Assembly: GCA_003952965.2 (NCBI GenBank)
Contig: RXIC02000113.1
Span: forward strand, 1 to 64,000
Direction: 5' to 3'
Length of the DNA: 64,000 nt
Origin: Morella rubra
Taxonomy: Eukaryota > Streptophyta > Magnoliopsida > Fagales > Myricaceae
Shown here: positions 38,149-48,891 of the stretch, in pieces
Layout: every line of letters begins with the position of its first letter
Position numbering within the stretch: position 1 is the stretch's first letter
Translations under genes and position numbers: made by a program
The notes under the pieces: model-generated
The model's input: the letters and a program-made list of their open reading frames with translations, nothing else
Database searches by the model: none
Told to the model about the DNA's origin: nothing

Positions 38149-38890
38149 TCCCGCTCTAGTTGAGAGGAGTTCGGTTATTATGTTGAGGGGTGCTGAGCAG
38201 GTGGGGATCAAAACTTCACAATCCGACGGCCTAGAACACGGCACCGTATTTAAAATGAAATGACCCACTAACCCGACTACCCATATCTCCCGACCCGTTT
38301 CAATTGTGACCTGCGAAATTTTTTCATGTCGCTCTTCTCAGAAAGTCAAGACTGCCTTCGTCGCCCAGCAGCTCCCTTGAATCTTCCCCTGAAAGCAGCT
38401 CACCCCCCTTGAAATCGTACTCTTTTGCTGTGGTGCGAGCTGGGCGAGCTGTCAATCATTATATTTTCTTGGCTCTGTTTTTTCATCTTCATCTTGGACA
38501 TAACAGGCTTCCAATAATTTTAGTGATCTAGTGGGAGCTTACAGAAAATATGTGTTTCCTTCAAAACTAAAGTTAGATTGTATGCTTCATGGAATCTATG
38601 TACGGTCTGTAATTTCCATATCCGTCTGTTTTTCTCACTGGTTCATATATTTTCTTTCCAAATTGCCCTTAACCCTCGGCTGGCTCTTATGGATAGGGGA
38701 GGCGTTAGCGGCAAGGTTTGCCTTGGAATGTGCTAGGGGACTCGGTGTTGAGGGGACTAAGATTGTGACAGGGGAGGTTGATATTTCTTTTATTCCGCCT
38801 GTTGTTTTAAGTTGTGACTCTAATGCTCTTTTGAGTACTCTGTGTTGAAGGAATGTTTTCATGATGTTGCTGAGAAAAAAAAAAAAAAAA
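38149..38890 (+). mobile_element. LINE-derived insertion in CNGC-C intron 2 (orthologous copy)
   Basis: Same insertion as 12,987-13,748. Here both 19-bp target duplications are perfect (AGATGCAATATTATGGCAA at 38,130-38,148 and 38,890-38,908). The forward RNase H-like piece and poly-A (38,875-38,890) are kept. The reverse-strand piece at the left is more damaged than in CNGC-A. Confidence 0.75.
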
Positions 38891-39265
38891 GATGCAATAT
38901 TATGGCAAAGTGCTATTTTACCATAAGACAACATATATATACTTGCATTAGATGCCATCGAAATTAGAAAGTCTCACTTACCTGTGGGAGAGGAAGAATG
39001 GCGAGAATGTCAATAATTAGAAATTTCCACCGCCTCCATATCATCCTTGCTTTTGGCCAAGTGGCTTTGAGTATTGACGCAGTTTTTTCTGCTTTTGGCC
39101 GATTATTTTTTTCTTGTACATGTTTACGAAAGGTCTCTGATATTGCCAACTTCATATTTGCAAAATGAATCATATCCGTGACCGATCGGACAATAATAGC
39201 TGTGATATATAATCTTTTATCGAAAGATAGGCACTTTTTATCTTCTTTGATCCCAGGACTCTGAA

Positions 39266-39882
39266 CAGTGGCGGATCCAAGATCAAAATTTATGGGGGTC
39301 GAACTTTAAACGTGAAATGACAAAAAAAAATTTTCCTTCATAATGCAAATCTTAGAGTTACAATATCGAAAATTAAAGACTAAAAACATTAAAAACATTC
39401 GAAAATTAAAGACTAAAAGCATTAAAAATATTGTTTTGGTCACATTAGTATACTTTTTGGGTCTCCCGCTTTTGTCATGTACATTTATTGAATCTTGCTC
39501 TCAGTATCTCTTTCATCGACTTTTTATGTTGTTTATTTCTCTCCTTTTAACGGGGGTAAGAGGTTAATTGAATCATTTTTCTTAAAGCCACCTGCCACTT
39601 AAGCCGTGAAGAAGTTGTTTATTTTTCTCTCCTTTTAACAGAGTAAGAGGTTAATTGAATCATTTTTGTTAAAGCTACCTACCACTTAAGTCGTGAAGAA
39701 GGAGAAGAAGATAAGGAGAAGAAGGAGGAGGAGAAGGAGAAGAAGAAGTGGTTTGGCCTGGGTTTATGGGGATCGGGCCCCCACAAGTCCAGGCAAAAAA
39801 AAAAAATTACATATAAAATTTTTTTTTGGGCGGTGCAATGGGTGGCGGCCGCCCAGAGCTGCCCCCCCTACATCCGCCACTG
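39266..39882. mobile_element. Non-autonomous hAT element in CNGC-C exon 2
   Basis: 8-bp target duplication ACTCTGAA / ACTCTAAA (39,258-39,265; 39,883-39,890), one mismatch. The ends are CAGTGGCGGATCC and ATCCGCCACTG. CNGC-A gives the empty site near 14,085. The element carries a GAA/GGA microsatellite (about 39,697-39,750) and a GC-rich right end. No transposase. It breaks the exon just upstream of the EDKKC motif. Confidence 0.9.
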
Positions 39883-40039
39883 ACTCTAAAATAGAAAAGG
39901 GTCCAAGGATGCTCCAATCACAGAGGATATTAAAAAAATCCAATCAATCCAGATGACCATCTTTGCATCAAGTTTCTTCTTTTTCTTTGCTGGTCCATCA
40001 CTGTTGGGCACTCGACTCTCAATATCATATTCCTGATTC

Positions 40040-40707
40040 CTGAACACAATGTAATAAACAATAAATCGAGTTAATGAAACTAAGTATTTTTCTTCTCCCC
40101 CTCAAACTCATAATACTGGGATCAGAGTAGTGATGGGCTCAGCTCATCAAGTTTAGGTCCCAACGTATACACCTCGCCCTTGTCACAGTACTGCTCTCCC
40201 GCCAATCGCACCATCACCCAAATCCCGTGTCCAATCGTCACAGCCAGACATTCAACAATTATCCTGTCTAATAGGGCTGCTTAGCCCAGGCCCGAAACTG
40301 AACGCCCATCTTATTCACCATTTCATATCCATCCGCAACTAGACTTCTATCTACCAAGCCCAAAAGACAAAAGAAACGCATACCAAACTCGCCCTTCCTG
40401 ATCCCCTCGTCCACCATACACTCTTCTTCAGCAACCCTTCCTGTCACGTCAACCCTTTCCGAGTCTCTGAACTTACCTTCCCCGTCCCCACCTCTCTCTC
40501 CTGGTTTGGTTCTCCTATCCCACCGTTCCTCTTTTCCTCCCCAAATATTCACAAGGGTAGAGGGTGGAGGAGTCGGGAAACGGAGTAGGGGAAACTGCAA
40601 GACGCGCAGCCTCGACCCAACTGAAGCGAACACGGTCCCTCCTAACTGGGGAGGACAAGAGGAGAACAAGACTGAAGCCTGAAAACACTGGACCAGAGGG
40701 AAATGGC
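40040..40707. other. Flank block with deletion junction
   Basis: 40,040-40,130 is CNGC intron 1. At about 40,130 the sequence jumps to flank equivalent to 17,190 in the A-B interval, so about 2.85 kb including exon 1, the promoter and upstream DNA is absent. 40,140-40,700 is flank, with a C/T-rich leader-like run near 40,470-40,560. The reverse-strand ORF here (133 codons) shows no known domain, so I do not call a gene. Confidence 0.6.
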
Positions 40708-41448
40708 CAGTGGCGGATCAGGATTCAATTTGAAGGGAGGCGAACACATAAGACGAAATGACAAAAAAAAAAGTTCCTACGTAATGTAAAAAATGTCTTA
40801 GAGATAAAATATCGAAAATTAAGGATTAAAAGCATTAAAAATTTTAAAATACACATACATACTATTTGCTGAGAGTGAAAGTGACAAATAATCTTACTGA
40901 TTTGCATCTTCTGAAAACGTTGCAATATATGTATATAAGAAAATGATAGTTTGAGCAGCAAGAACTCCACGGAAATTCAAGGACATGAAAAACCTAACCA
41001 AACAAAAATCAGCTAAATAATTAATTTGGGACACAAAAATATGAGTGGATTTTCTATTTATTTTCAAAAAAAAAATTAAAAAATTAAAAATTTTCAAGTA
41101 GAAACCTCTACAACCCTAAGATATTTTTCGTGGTGAATTTATTAGTTTCTTCTTTTGAGCATTTATTATAGTTCTAAGATAATATTTGTTTGGGTGCAAA
41201 TTAAATATATTTGCATTTGTAATTATAACACTTCTATTATATACGTAATTGAAATTAAGCTGTGAAGAAGAAGAAAAAGAAGAAGAAGAAGAAGGAGGAG
41301 AAGAAGAAGAAGCGGGTTGGCTTGGGTCTATAGGGATCGGGCCCCCACAGGTCCAGGCCAAAAAAAAAAAATTTACATATAAAATTTTATTTTGGGCAGT
41401 GCAATGGGGGGTGCCCGCCCAGGGTCGCCCCCCCGGCATCTGCCACTA
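40708..41448. mobile_element. Second non-autonomous hAT element of the same family
   Basis: Perfect 8-bp duplication GAAATGGC (40,700-40,707; 41,449-41,456). The ends are CAGTGGCGGATC and GGCATCTGCCACTA. The interior repeats the layout of 39,266-39,882: an AAATGACAAAAAAAA stretch, a GAA microsatellite (41,265-41,312), then GGGATCGGGCCCCCACA and a GC-rich end. No ORF of note. Confidence 0.92.
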
Positions 41449-42087
41449 GAAATGGCGCAGGAAGAGGTTTTGTCGAACAGGATCCTCTATAATTTCCTTT
41501 TGAGATGGTAAGTTGCAATTTAAAAAGAGATAGACATTGCAACAGGACCACCCTATATCATTTAATGTTGTCTCGAATTGCACTGTACAATCCATACATA
41601 AAATTGCAAAAAATCTCCACTCTATCAAACATATTGTGTGCAATGGTTAAGAGAAACTAAAAATTCTCACACACCATAAACCCCAAATACAAGTAATATT
41701 AATGGTCAATTTTATTTTTTTCCCCTTTTCCGCCTCCCACACATTATTGTCAAGTTCAATTCGTTTTTTTTTTTTTTATAGATTATTGTCAAGTTCAATT
41801 CACTCGTGAGTTATCTCAATTCTTTCCCCTAGTTTGAATTAAAATCGGTGCTACTTTGACGGCGTCCATTTGCTTGTGAGGTTTGGATGTATTTACTATT
41901 TACCAACAGAAATCCTTCATTCCTTTGACTCCAAATTCAAACAAGTGGCAACTCTATCACTGGAGAACCATTATTTTCGTTATCAGCTTAAAAGCAAAAA
42001 ACTTCTGAACCGAACGGTTGGGGTAGCGTTGAAGCACCGTGAGCTTGCTAGCTATTTTCTAGAGTCTGGATTCCATCTTAAGTTTCT
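41449..42087. other. Intergenic flank 3' of CNGC-D
   Basis: No gene. 41,715-42,060 is the duplicate of 17,730-18,000, the flank just 3' of CNGC-B. This confirms that CNGC-B and CNGC-D occupy equivalent positions in the two units. Confidence 0.65.
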
Positions 42088-42240
42088 ATCCTAAGATATT
42101 ATAAAGAGGGTTAGGATTTAAAAAAATAAATCTAATAGTTAGGTTAAGTTCTTTTTGTCTTATTTCATGAATGAGTGGTTAAATTAAGGCTTTAGATTTA
42201 TTTTTTTAAATTCCGACCCTTCCTTATAACATCTTAGGAT
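42088..42240. mobile_element. 153-bp MITE
   Basis: Nearly the whole element is an inverted repeat: ATCCTAAGATATTATAAAG on the left and its complement, ending CTTATAACATCTTAGGAT, on the right. Arms are about 48 bp with few mismatches. It abuts the target duplication of the FAR1-type MULE. Confidence 0.75.
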
Positions 42241-42851
42241 GAAATATTTGGGAGCGGTTTCAATCCTAACTTGTTCACTCCTAATAGGTTCTAAAAAAGG
42301 CACAGATTTGGCCAGCACATTAATGAAGGCGTCAATGGCTCAGATTAAGAGAACAAAAAAAAACAAACCAACACACTGTTAAAAAAAAAAAACGTTAGTT
42401 TCTAACGCCTCTAAAACGTTAAATCCAAAATGCACTGTTTTAAAATCCCTTCACTTTCTCAAATCTCTTCCCCTCCTTCAAGCACTCCCGCGCATTCTCC
42501 CTCAAAAAGTTTCATATCCAATGCAAAGAAAATCTGGGTAATAGAGCTCCCTTCTTTAATTAGTGAATCTTCTAGCCAGGTTCATAAAGCTAAACGAGTG
42601 TTGTTGAATGTAGAAGCAGTTACTGTTAATATCCTAAACCAGGTACTTCTTCACCTTCCTCTTAGATAGAAGTGCTGCCTTTGAAGGTATTTGATATATC
42701 TGTCCATTAATTTGTCTAAATCTGAAGCTCTGTTCCATTTAGAAATCACAATTTCATGTGCTTCGTTTAAGAAAGTTCTCTTATTATTTTTTTGTTTTTT
42801 CATGGCATTCCGTAATGGGCAACATTTTTCTCATGGGCATTCCTTTGGAAA

Positions 42852-44064
42852 ATGACAATATTCTTTTCTTGGAGTGACAGGGGACAAAAAATGAATGTAT
42901 GGGAACTAGAATTCGATTCTGATCAAAATGCCTATGATTGGTACAACAATTATGCACGAGAAATTGGATTTAGCATTCGTCGGCAATGGAAAGGGAAAGA
43001 TAGTAATGGGGAAACTAGTAGTAGAGGGTTTGTTTGTTCTAAAGTAGGATTTAGAAAGGAGATTGATAGGGAGAAGGTGAAAACAGTACGTAAAGACACT
43101 AGGTGTGGTTGTCTTGCAAAGTTTTCCATTCAAAGACAATCAAATGGGAAGTTTCAAACATTTCAATGGAATGAAGAACACAGCCATCAAGTTGTTCCAA
43201 AAGATTATGTGCACATGTTGCCCTCCCAAAGAAATACTAACAAATTGCAAGCTCACGAGGTCAACAGAGCGGAAGACTCTAGCATATGCCCAAAACTAGC
43301 TCATGAGTATTTATCCAATCAAGTTGGAGGGAGAAAAAACTAAAATATTTCAAGATGAGCATGAGAAAGCTAATTGGGTAGAAGTCGACTCTCGAAATGA
43401 AGAGGGGGGTATTATTGAGCTGAAGGTAGATAATTGTAAAAGTAGTGACAATCATGATTGTGCTAAAGCCAAGAAACATACAATCACATCGGCAGGAGAT
43501 TTTCATGTTTTCAGTTGTAAAAAATTCCAATTTGTTAGAGTTGTATGCAGTCATATCATAAAAGTTTTGAGAAATGGACCTAGGTTGGTCCGAAAAATAC
43601 CAGAGTTGTACATACATCCAAGGTTGACTAAAAAAGCAAGATGTGGAATTGCGAAAGAAACTATGCATGAAGTGGAGGCAGATGTGAGACTTGAAAAGGC
43701 CACAAGATTAACAAGGTATAGCAATGCGTATGTGGGGACTATATCGAAGAATATTGAATGTAAAAAAACATGGGAAATTTTTGAAAGACATCATAAAAAG
43801 TTAGCGATTGAATTGGAGGATTGTGTAGCTGATGAAGAACCCAAGTGTGAAAAGGAGGGTGGCTATAATTGTGGTGAAGGGGTAGAGATATTTTCTGTTA
43901 GAGGTGAAGATATACTGATAAAAAGGCTAAAGAAGAGGAAAGTTCAGTATAAAGATAATAAACGGCCTAAAAGTTTCATCGAAAAGAGTAGTTTGGTTGC
44001 AAGAAAGAAGAGATCAATTATAGTAGAAACTTCTCAAAATTCATATTCGACAATTAGTGGATGA
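42852..44064 (+). pseudogene. FAR1/FHY3-like protein: DNA-binding domain plus SWIM finger, core missing
   Basis: The FAR1/FHY3 family are MULE-derived proteins with an N-terminal zinc DNA-binding domain, a central MULE transposase core and a C-terminal SWIM finger. Here 42,891-43,200 codes the binding domain (MNVWELEFDSDQNAYDWYNN..IGFSIRRQWKGKD..GFVCSK..TRCGCLAKF..NEEHSHQVV, with the C, C, H, H ligand pattern visible). About 100 residues later 43,490-43,560 codes a SWIM-like FSCKKFQFVRVVCSHIIKVL, whose first Cys is replaced by Phe. The roughly 400-residue core that should lie between is absent. A frame shift occurs near 43,320-43,345. The tail to 44,064 is basic (LKKRKVQYKDNKRPK). It sits inside a MULE with good TIRs, so it is the remains of the element's own transposase. 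Confidence 0.85.
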
Positions 44065-44380
44065 GGTAAGATTGATATTTTAATTGTATTCCTTATATGT
44101 TTTTGGTTATTATAATTACGTATAAGTAATAACAAATTTTGTTTTTTCTTACTTATAATTCAAGTGAATGAGAAGACCTATCAGGCGCTACAAGGTTGAG
44201 AAAGATAGACAAGTTGATGTAGTTAGATATTGGAAACTACTTTGATAGCTGATTTTGTAGTTTTTTTTTTGTAACATCTTGCTACTGGAAACATTAAGTT
44301 GTGTTGTTTTTTGAAAACTACTAGTATTGTAGTTTAATGATTTGGAAACGTTATGAGTATGGGAAAGTTTGGAAACAATC

Positions 44381-44613
44381 TAAGGGCATGTTCGTTTTCA
44401 TGTTTTTTTTAGGATTCTGATGGTTTTGTGAATATTTAGGTGGTGTTAAAGTTGTATAAAAATGCGTGTAGAAGTTGTTGAAAGGGATTGGTGTGTGTAG
44501 AAAAAGTAATAAAGTGTTGTATAAAAATGCGTGTATGTTATGATGTTTGGATTGTAAAAATAAAAGTAGAATTCAAATCCTACAAAAATGATGAAAACGA
44601 ACATGCCCTTAGT
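44381..44613. mobile_element. MITE nested in the FAR1-type MULE
   Basis: The ends are perfect inverted repeats: TAAGGGCATGTTCGTTTTCAT and its complement. The interior has a 20-bp direct repeat (GTTGTATAAAAATGCGTGT at about 44,450 and 44,517). I could not settle the target duplication, so the superfamily is open (hAT or PIF/Harbinger). Confidence 0.75.
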
Positions 44614-44667
44614 AGGAATGCTTGTGTGGCAGTAAGTAAGAGTATGGAAAAGTTTGCTCCCCACACG

Positions 44668-44850
44668 GGAGAGCCACACTTCAAGAATACGGGGCTCCCC
44701 GTGCGGGCAAGCCACACTTCAAGAAGACCGGGCTCCCCGCACGAGCTACTGCGCGGGCAAGCCACTCTTCAAGAAGACCGGGCTCCCCGCGCAAGCTTCT
44801 GCACGGGCGAGCCATGCTACAAGAAACCGGGCTACCGGTCCAACCAACAT
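44668..44850. repeat. GC-rich tandem repeat near the right end of the FAR1-type MULE
   Basis: Three and a half units of 39-50 bp built on AGCCACACTTCAAGAAGACC followed by GGGCTCCCCG and GCGCGGGCA. Each unit can fold on itself (CGGGGAGCCCGG arms). Its composition is quite unlike the AT-rich surroundings. Confidence 0.8.
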
Positions 44851-45380
44851 CAACGGAGTTCCTCAGACTTCCCCCAACGTCTTCCATGGTGGACAAAGCT
44901 TCAATGGCGCCAACGGAAATCTTTGGTCGTCGATGAAAGTCTGCCTACACGCTGCAATGTCCACCAGCGCTCGACGATGTCTTACCGTTGAGGATGGCCT
45001 TCTGCGACGAAATTAAGTTAACTCCCTTAATTGCGTGGAGAAGTTCTTTGGGCATTTTCAGCATTCTCATAGGATGAAGTTAACTCCCTTAATCGTGCGA
45101 AGAGCAAGTTGCCCAAGTCCCAGAGGGAATAGAAGGCAGTCGTGTGTCATAGACGGGGAAGGATATTTTAACGTTTTAGAGGCATTAGAGTTAACGTTTT
45201 AGAGACACTAACGTTTTTTTTTACAGCGTGTTGGTTTGTTTTTTTTGTTCTCTTAATCTGAGCCATTGACGCCTTCATTAATGTGCTGGTAAAATCTGCG
45301 CCTTTCTTAGAACCTATTAGGAGTAAACGAGTTAGGACTGAAACCACTCCCGAAATATTTACCCTTACTTTTTGTTCCCG

Positions 45381-47850
45381 CTAGCCAACTTGTAGCTGAA
45401 ACATTCTTCTTTTCATAATTGTGCCCCGCCAAGCTGCTTGTAAAGTAGAAGCGGCTTCTTGCCGCCTCGAAATAATAGTCCTTAAGTCGTTGGCCATCAG
45501 AGCAAACGCATAAACTTTTGTACGGGTTTCGACAGTCACAGTGGAGATTGGCAGGTCGGATAGGCTGGGGGGAGAGGACCCTCTAAGCCCCCAGTCAAGA
45601 AGTTCTTCTCCACAAAAATCACCTTTTCCGATAAATTGAGCGGTTTTCTCCTTGCATTCATTTGTTGTGGATTTCCAAACAATTCCTTGCATGATGAAAA
45701 GCACCGCATCAACTGGTTCTCCCTCGCGTGAAATGCAGCTATGCTTATTGTAGTAAACTGGCTCGAGACAGTTGTATATCAATTGCAAGAGCTCCCTGTT
45801 TTGTTCAAGCATTGGCACCTAGCCTACGAACAATCGAGAAGAATAATAAGAAACACTTTTGACACTCGAGAAATCAAATTCCAAGACCTAAAACAGTCTC
45901 TAATGGCCAATCCACTAATTGTATACTATCCCTACACATTCTAATATTTCAGGTTACTTCTTCGCAGACTTGCAAAAAGATAAAATAAAAGGCTCACTTT
46001 CTTTAGGATAGGCAGATAGGGATGTCGCTTAATCTTCTTTCTAAGATCTATGGGCAGATGACAGAGTGGATTCTCTGCGTCAATCACTTTCTCTTCTTCC
46101 AATATCTGTTTTATGTGGTGCAGGATCTGTCGTCTCATGTTGCTAGGGAGTTAGTTGCTGAACATCCAAATATCTGTTTTTCATTTTTTAACAATCATCT
46201 TTTCTTCTATCTCTGGTTTTCTAGATTCAGACCGAACAGAATTACCCAATTCGATTTTTTTTTTCCACTGCATGTACATCTGCTAGGCCACAAAACCTAT
46301 TCATCAATCCCTGACTCGCTAGAAAATGATACCCTCAATTCTGTCACGTAATATAAATAAGGCTCTCAAGCTTAAAAACAAGGGAAAATTTAAAATCACT
46401 CACAAGCTTTTGACCGGATCTTAAAATACTCATTGTGTTTTAATTTAAAAAAAAAAAAACTTAATAAACTTTGGATGCTAGTACAAAAATTCTATGCCCA
46501 ACTCCATCATCAAAGATAACGCAGCATTATCCACGCATGCTAAAAGTAAGGGACTTCAACCAATCGCTCCTGTCTTATATTATATTTTTTTATGTCAACT
46601 CCATTTGGGCTTTTGTCTGCTGCGTCTTCAAACCCCGCCATGTCATAATCTTAAACTACAACTCGATTTCAAATAGTCAAAATTTCCAAATCTGTGCACT
46701 TTGTGAAATTCGAAAATTCCTAGAATCTTCACACTTGATGTTTGCTACGTATATAGATTGTTCTTCCACGAACGTTTTTGTCTCATCAATGCTCTCGAGG
46801 TGTTATTCTAAGCTATCGACAACAGCTACTCTCTATTTTGGTGTCAAGGTCTTTCTTGACGATGTCTTCGTTGAGCTCATCATTATAAATGATCGAAATT
46901 GTGAAGGAAAGGTGTGTAAGTTCTACAACTATGCTTTCTATAGGAGACCAATTAGTTACATAGCGGGTCTGAGGACGTGGCACACAAAAGTCCAAAAAGA
47001 GTTGATGTGGAAAAATAACTTGTGGTAGATAGCAATTGGATGAACCAATCATATTTAGCATGGCCAAACTGGGCTCAATTATTTCCAAAAACAGAGTTGG
47101 ATGAGTGAGTTTCAGTACTAATATTCAAAATCTTATGAGTTTTAAGACTTTTTTTAAATCCGAGTCTTTTGAAATCCGGTTAAAATCTAGTGAGTCATTT
47201 TAAATTTTTCATAAAAACAAATTGGAGCGCCAACCTGCAAATTTCCAACGAAATACAGAAACAATATCGAGCCAACATCGAAACAAAAACAGTTCTTCCA
47301 AAAGTTTAGGCTCTTTTTTTTTTTTTTGTCACAGTGGCAGCAGGCAGAGCCTGCAGATAGGGGGATTCGACCCCCAAAAATTCGAGCTAACGCTCACTGG
47401 TCCCAAAAGTTTAGGCTTGTTTGTAGATTTTGGCCAAAAGAACTGCAGAAATCAGAGGACGTTAAGATACCAATACTTAAAAACTTATTTAAGCGATAAC
47501 GAAGGACCAAGTACCAAAAAAAAAAAAAAACGGTGCAATTAAATAGAGTAAGGAGTGCAGACCTCAAATTTCGCTGGCCCCACCAGAAAGAGTGCAAGAA
47601 CCTTTGCGAAAAATCTGGAGACGACGCAGTACCAGATTTAAGGGCTTCTAGAAATATCCCAAAATCAAAGAGCTTTAATTGGGTCTGTTGTTTCTATAGG
47701 GCAATACTTATTTAATTGATCTGTGTAATTTCTGAAACTGTAGTCGCAATAAAATGAACTTGGGTTACATCTTAGATATTTTTCACAGGCCAAGTGCCAG
47801 CAAGTCATCTCTCGTTAGATAGAAAAGAAGTACCATAAGGCACCCAGGAC
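45381..47850 (-). pseudogene. CNGC: CNGC-D: cyclic nucleotide-gated channel (beta subtype), 5' truncated
   Basis: Exons: exon 5 about 47,563-47,850 (FLHSFWWGQRNLR end), whose acceptor reads TTTTTTGGG instead of the TTTTAGG of CNGC-B; S6 exon 47,235-47,442, interrupted by a SINE; C-linker exon 45,998-46,279 with two in-frame stops before MRRQILHHIKQILEEEKVID; nucleotide-binding exon 45,381-45,818, fully open for 145 codons (REGEPVDAVLFIMQG..IGKGDFCGEELLDWGL) with an IQ-type calmodulin site AASTLQAAWRGTIMKRR. Homology to CNGC-B stops in intron 4 at about 48,085, so exons 1 to 4 are missing. It is the best preserved beta-type 3' end and the reference for the damage in CNGC-B. Confidence 0.88.
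47313..47402 (-). mobile_element. Short SINE in the CNGC-D S6 exon
   Basis: A 90-bp insertion between perfect 15-bp duplications CCAAAAGTTTAGGCT (47,298-47,312; 47,403-47,417). On the minus strand it starts GGACCAGTGAGCGTTAGCTC, has a B-box-like GGGTCGAATCC and ends in an A-run of about 15. This is the structure of a tRNA-derived SINE, possibly 5' truncated. CNGC-B keeps the uninterrupted exon. Confidence 0.85.
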
Positions 47851-48435
47851 CCAAAAAACCAACACATTAATCACTTGCATAAAGATCAGCAAACTCGGCA
47901 AATCTCCTAGTAGGAATAAAGCAAAATAAATAACGAGAGATAATTCTGAAAGGATACTACTTTCTTTTTCTCTTTTTTCTATTGAAAAAAAAAAAAGAAG
48001 AAAAAAAAGTGAAGAAAGCTACCAGCATAACCTACTCATGACTTGGAGGTGACCATAAAAACCTCTGCTGCTGCATGTTATTCCACTATTTTTTTTTAAG
48101 GACGATGGCATGTCCAAATTAATTTATTAGAAGAATCTTTATTTGTAACGGAAGAATATAGTGACGATAATAAAAACTTGGTTGGCTACAAACAAACACT
48201 AACAGCCAAGTTAAAATTCACAAAGACCTGACCAACTTAATAAAAAAAAATCACTACTAGTTTACTCAACCAAAAAAAAAAGAACATACGGAGAAAACAA
48301 TGATAAATTTATAAAATAATGCGCAGTGAAAATGTTCTTATTGTTTGACAAATAATAATTACTTTTTTCCTGACAAATAATAATTACTTATTCTGAGTAC
48401 TCACTAGCAAATTGGGTTATTCACTCCACAACATA
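47851..48435. other. Truncated CNGC-D intron 4 and unassigned AT-rich DNA
   Basis: To about 48,085 the sequence follows CNGC-B intron 4 (29,640-29,890). After that the match ends. The rest is AT-rich, with a doubled GACAAATAATAATTACTT near 48,346-48,390. No gene. Confidence 0.55.
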
Positions 48436-48748
48436 ACAGGCGTCTTCAGCAACTTCTATTTGTCTTATTGAGCCTGATATTACCGACGTTGCTGTTTTGA
48501 CGCGGGTTTGGCCCAGGTGGTCGGTGGTTCATGTGAAACGATCGGCTAATGAAGTAGCTCATGGAATCTCTAGTTGGGCAGCTCAACATGGGTTTCTTGG
48601 AAATATTCCGGCTGCAAGCATTCCTGTAGAGTTGCTCTCTTGTGACAATCCCCCTTTCCCCCTTGATTTTGTTTCTATTTTCTGTCTGTTGTACTGAACT
48701 TTGTTATTTCCTTCTAGTAATAGTATCTTTGACGGGAAAAAAAACATC
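48436..48748 (+). mobile_element. LINE 3' end fragment (RNase H tail plus poly-A)
   Basis: An open frame to 48,697 reads like the end of a plant LINE RNase H domain: VVHVKRSANEVAHGISSWAAQ, where VKRSANEVAH matches the usual V.R..N..AH pattern. It is followed by a short 3' UTR and an A-run at about 48,740-48,747. The ending IPVELLSCDN resembles IPPVVLSCDS of the insertion in CNGC-A, so the two may be the same LINE family. It marks the point where CNGC-D is truncated. Confidence 0.6.
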
Positions 48749-48891
48749 CCCCACCGATTTTGCCCTTAACTATGCAGTCTTAAATGGCAAACACTACACC
48801 GTCAAGCACCGAGTCCGATGCTATAAGCCCAAAAATAATACCGGAAATTGTAAGTTTTCCTCCGCCCTTCTGGCTGAGGGTGGAAGTTTCC

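Larger units (their letters stand above)
33461..40039 (-). pseudogene. CNGC: CNGC-C: cyclic nucleotide-gated channel (alpha subtype), exon 1 lost
   Basis: Exons: exon 2 38,982-40,039, split by an hAT element, frame kept across DKKCLSFDKRLYIT where CNGC-A is shifted; exon 4 37,827-38,074; exon 5 35,715-35,994; S6 exon 35,152-35,263 (SFGQNLQTS, filter GQN, then LLGLLLFLFFIGNMQ); C-linker exon 34,198-34,449, fully open (MQLATEKLEKTR..RLLLHLPQKLKRDI); nucleotide-binding exon 33,461-33,986 (YIIRQGEVLDKMLFLNQG..KKGDFYGEELLNW) with an IQ-like AAKSLQAAFRRQ at the end. Single-base shifts occur in exon 4, in exon 5 (after TFFNDY) and in the binding domain (after LNQGT). A TAA sits after NDLRI. Exon 1 is missing: homology to CNGC-A stops at about 40,130 in intron 1 and resumes in flank corresponding to 17,190. 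All splice sites checked are GT-AG. Confidence 0.88.
42250..45351. mobile_element. FAR1-type MULE, internally deleted
   Basis: Perfect 9-bp duplication GAAATATTT (42,241-42,249; 45,352-45,360). The TIRs are about 172 and 183 bp (42,250-42,421; 45,169-45,351), starting GGGAGCGGTTTCAATCC on the left and the complement of GGGAGTGGTTTCAGTCC on the right. It lies just 3' of CNGC-D; CNGC-B has no insertion there (about 18,005). It holds a FAR1-like gene without the transposase core, an inserted MITE and a GC-rich tandem repeat. It therefore could move only with help from another element. Confidence 0.92.

Noticed and set aside
40268-40669. 133-codon reverse ORF
   Set aside because: No domain; it lies in duplicated flank and a C/T-rich leader-like stretch, and the matching flank at 17.4 kb has no equivalent ORF.
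44668-44850. CRISPR-like array
   Set aside because: Repeat units are adjacent without unique spacers, and the genome is a plant's.
44446-45016. Overlapping ORFs in several frames at 44.4-45.0 kb
   Set aside because: They are translations of a MITE and of the GC-rich tandem repeat, open in many frames because of repeat structure.
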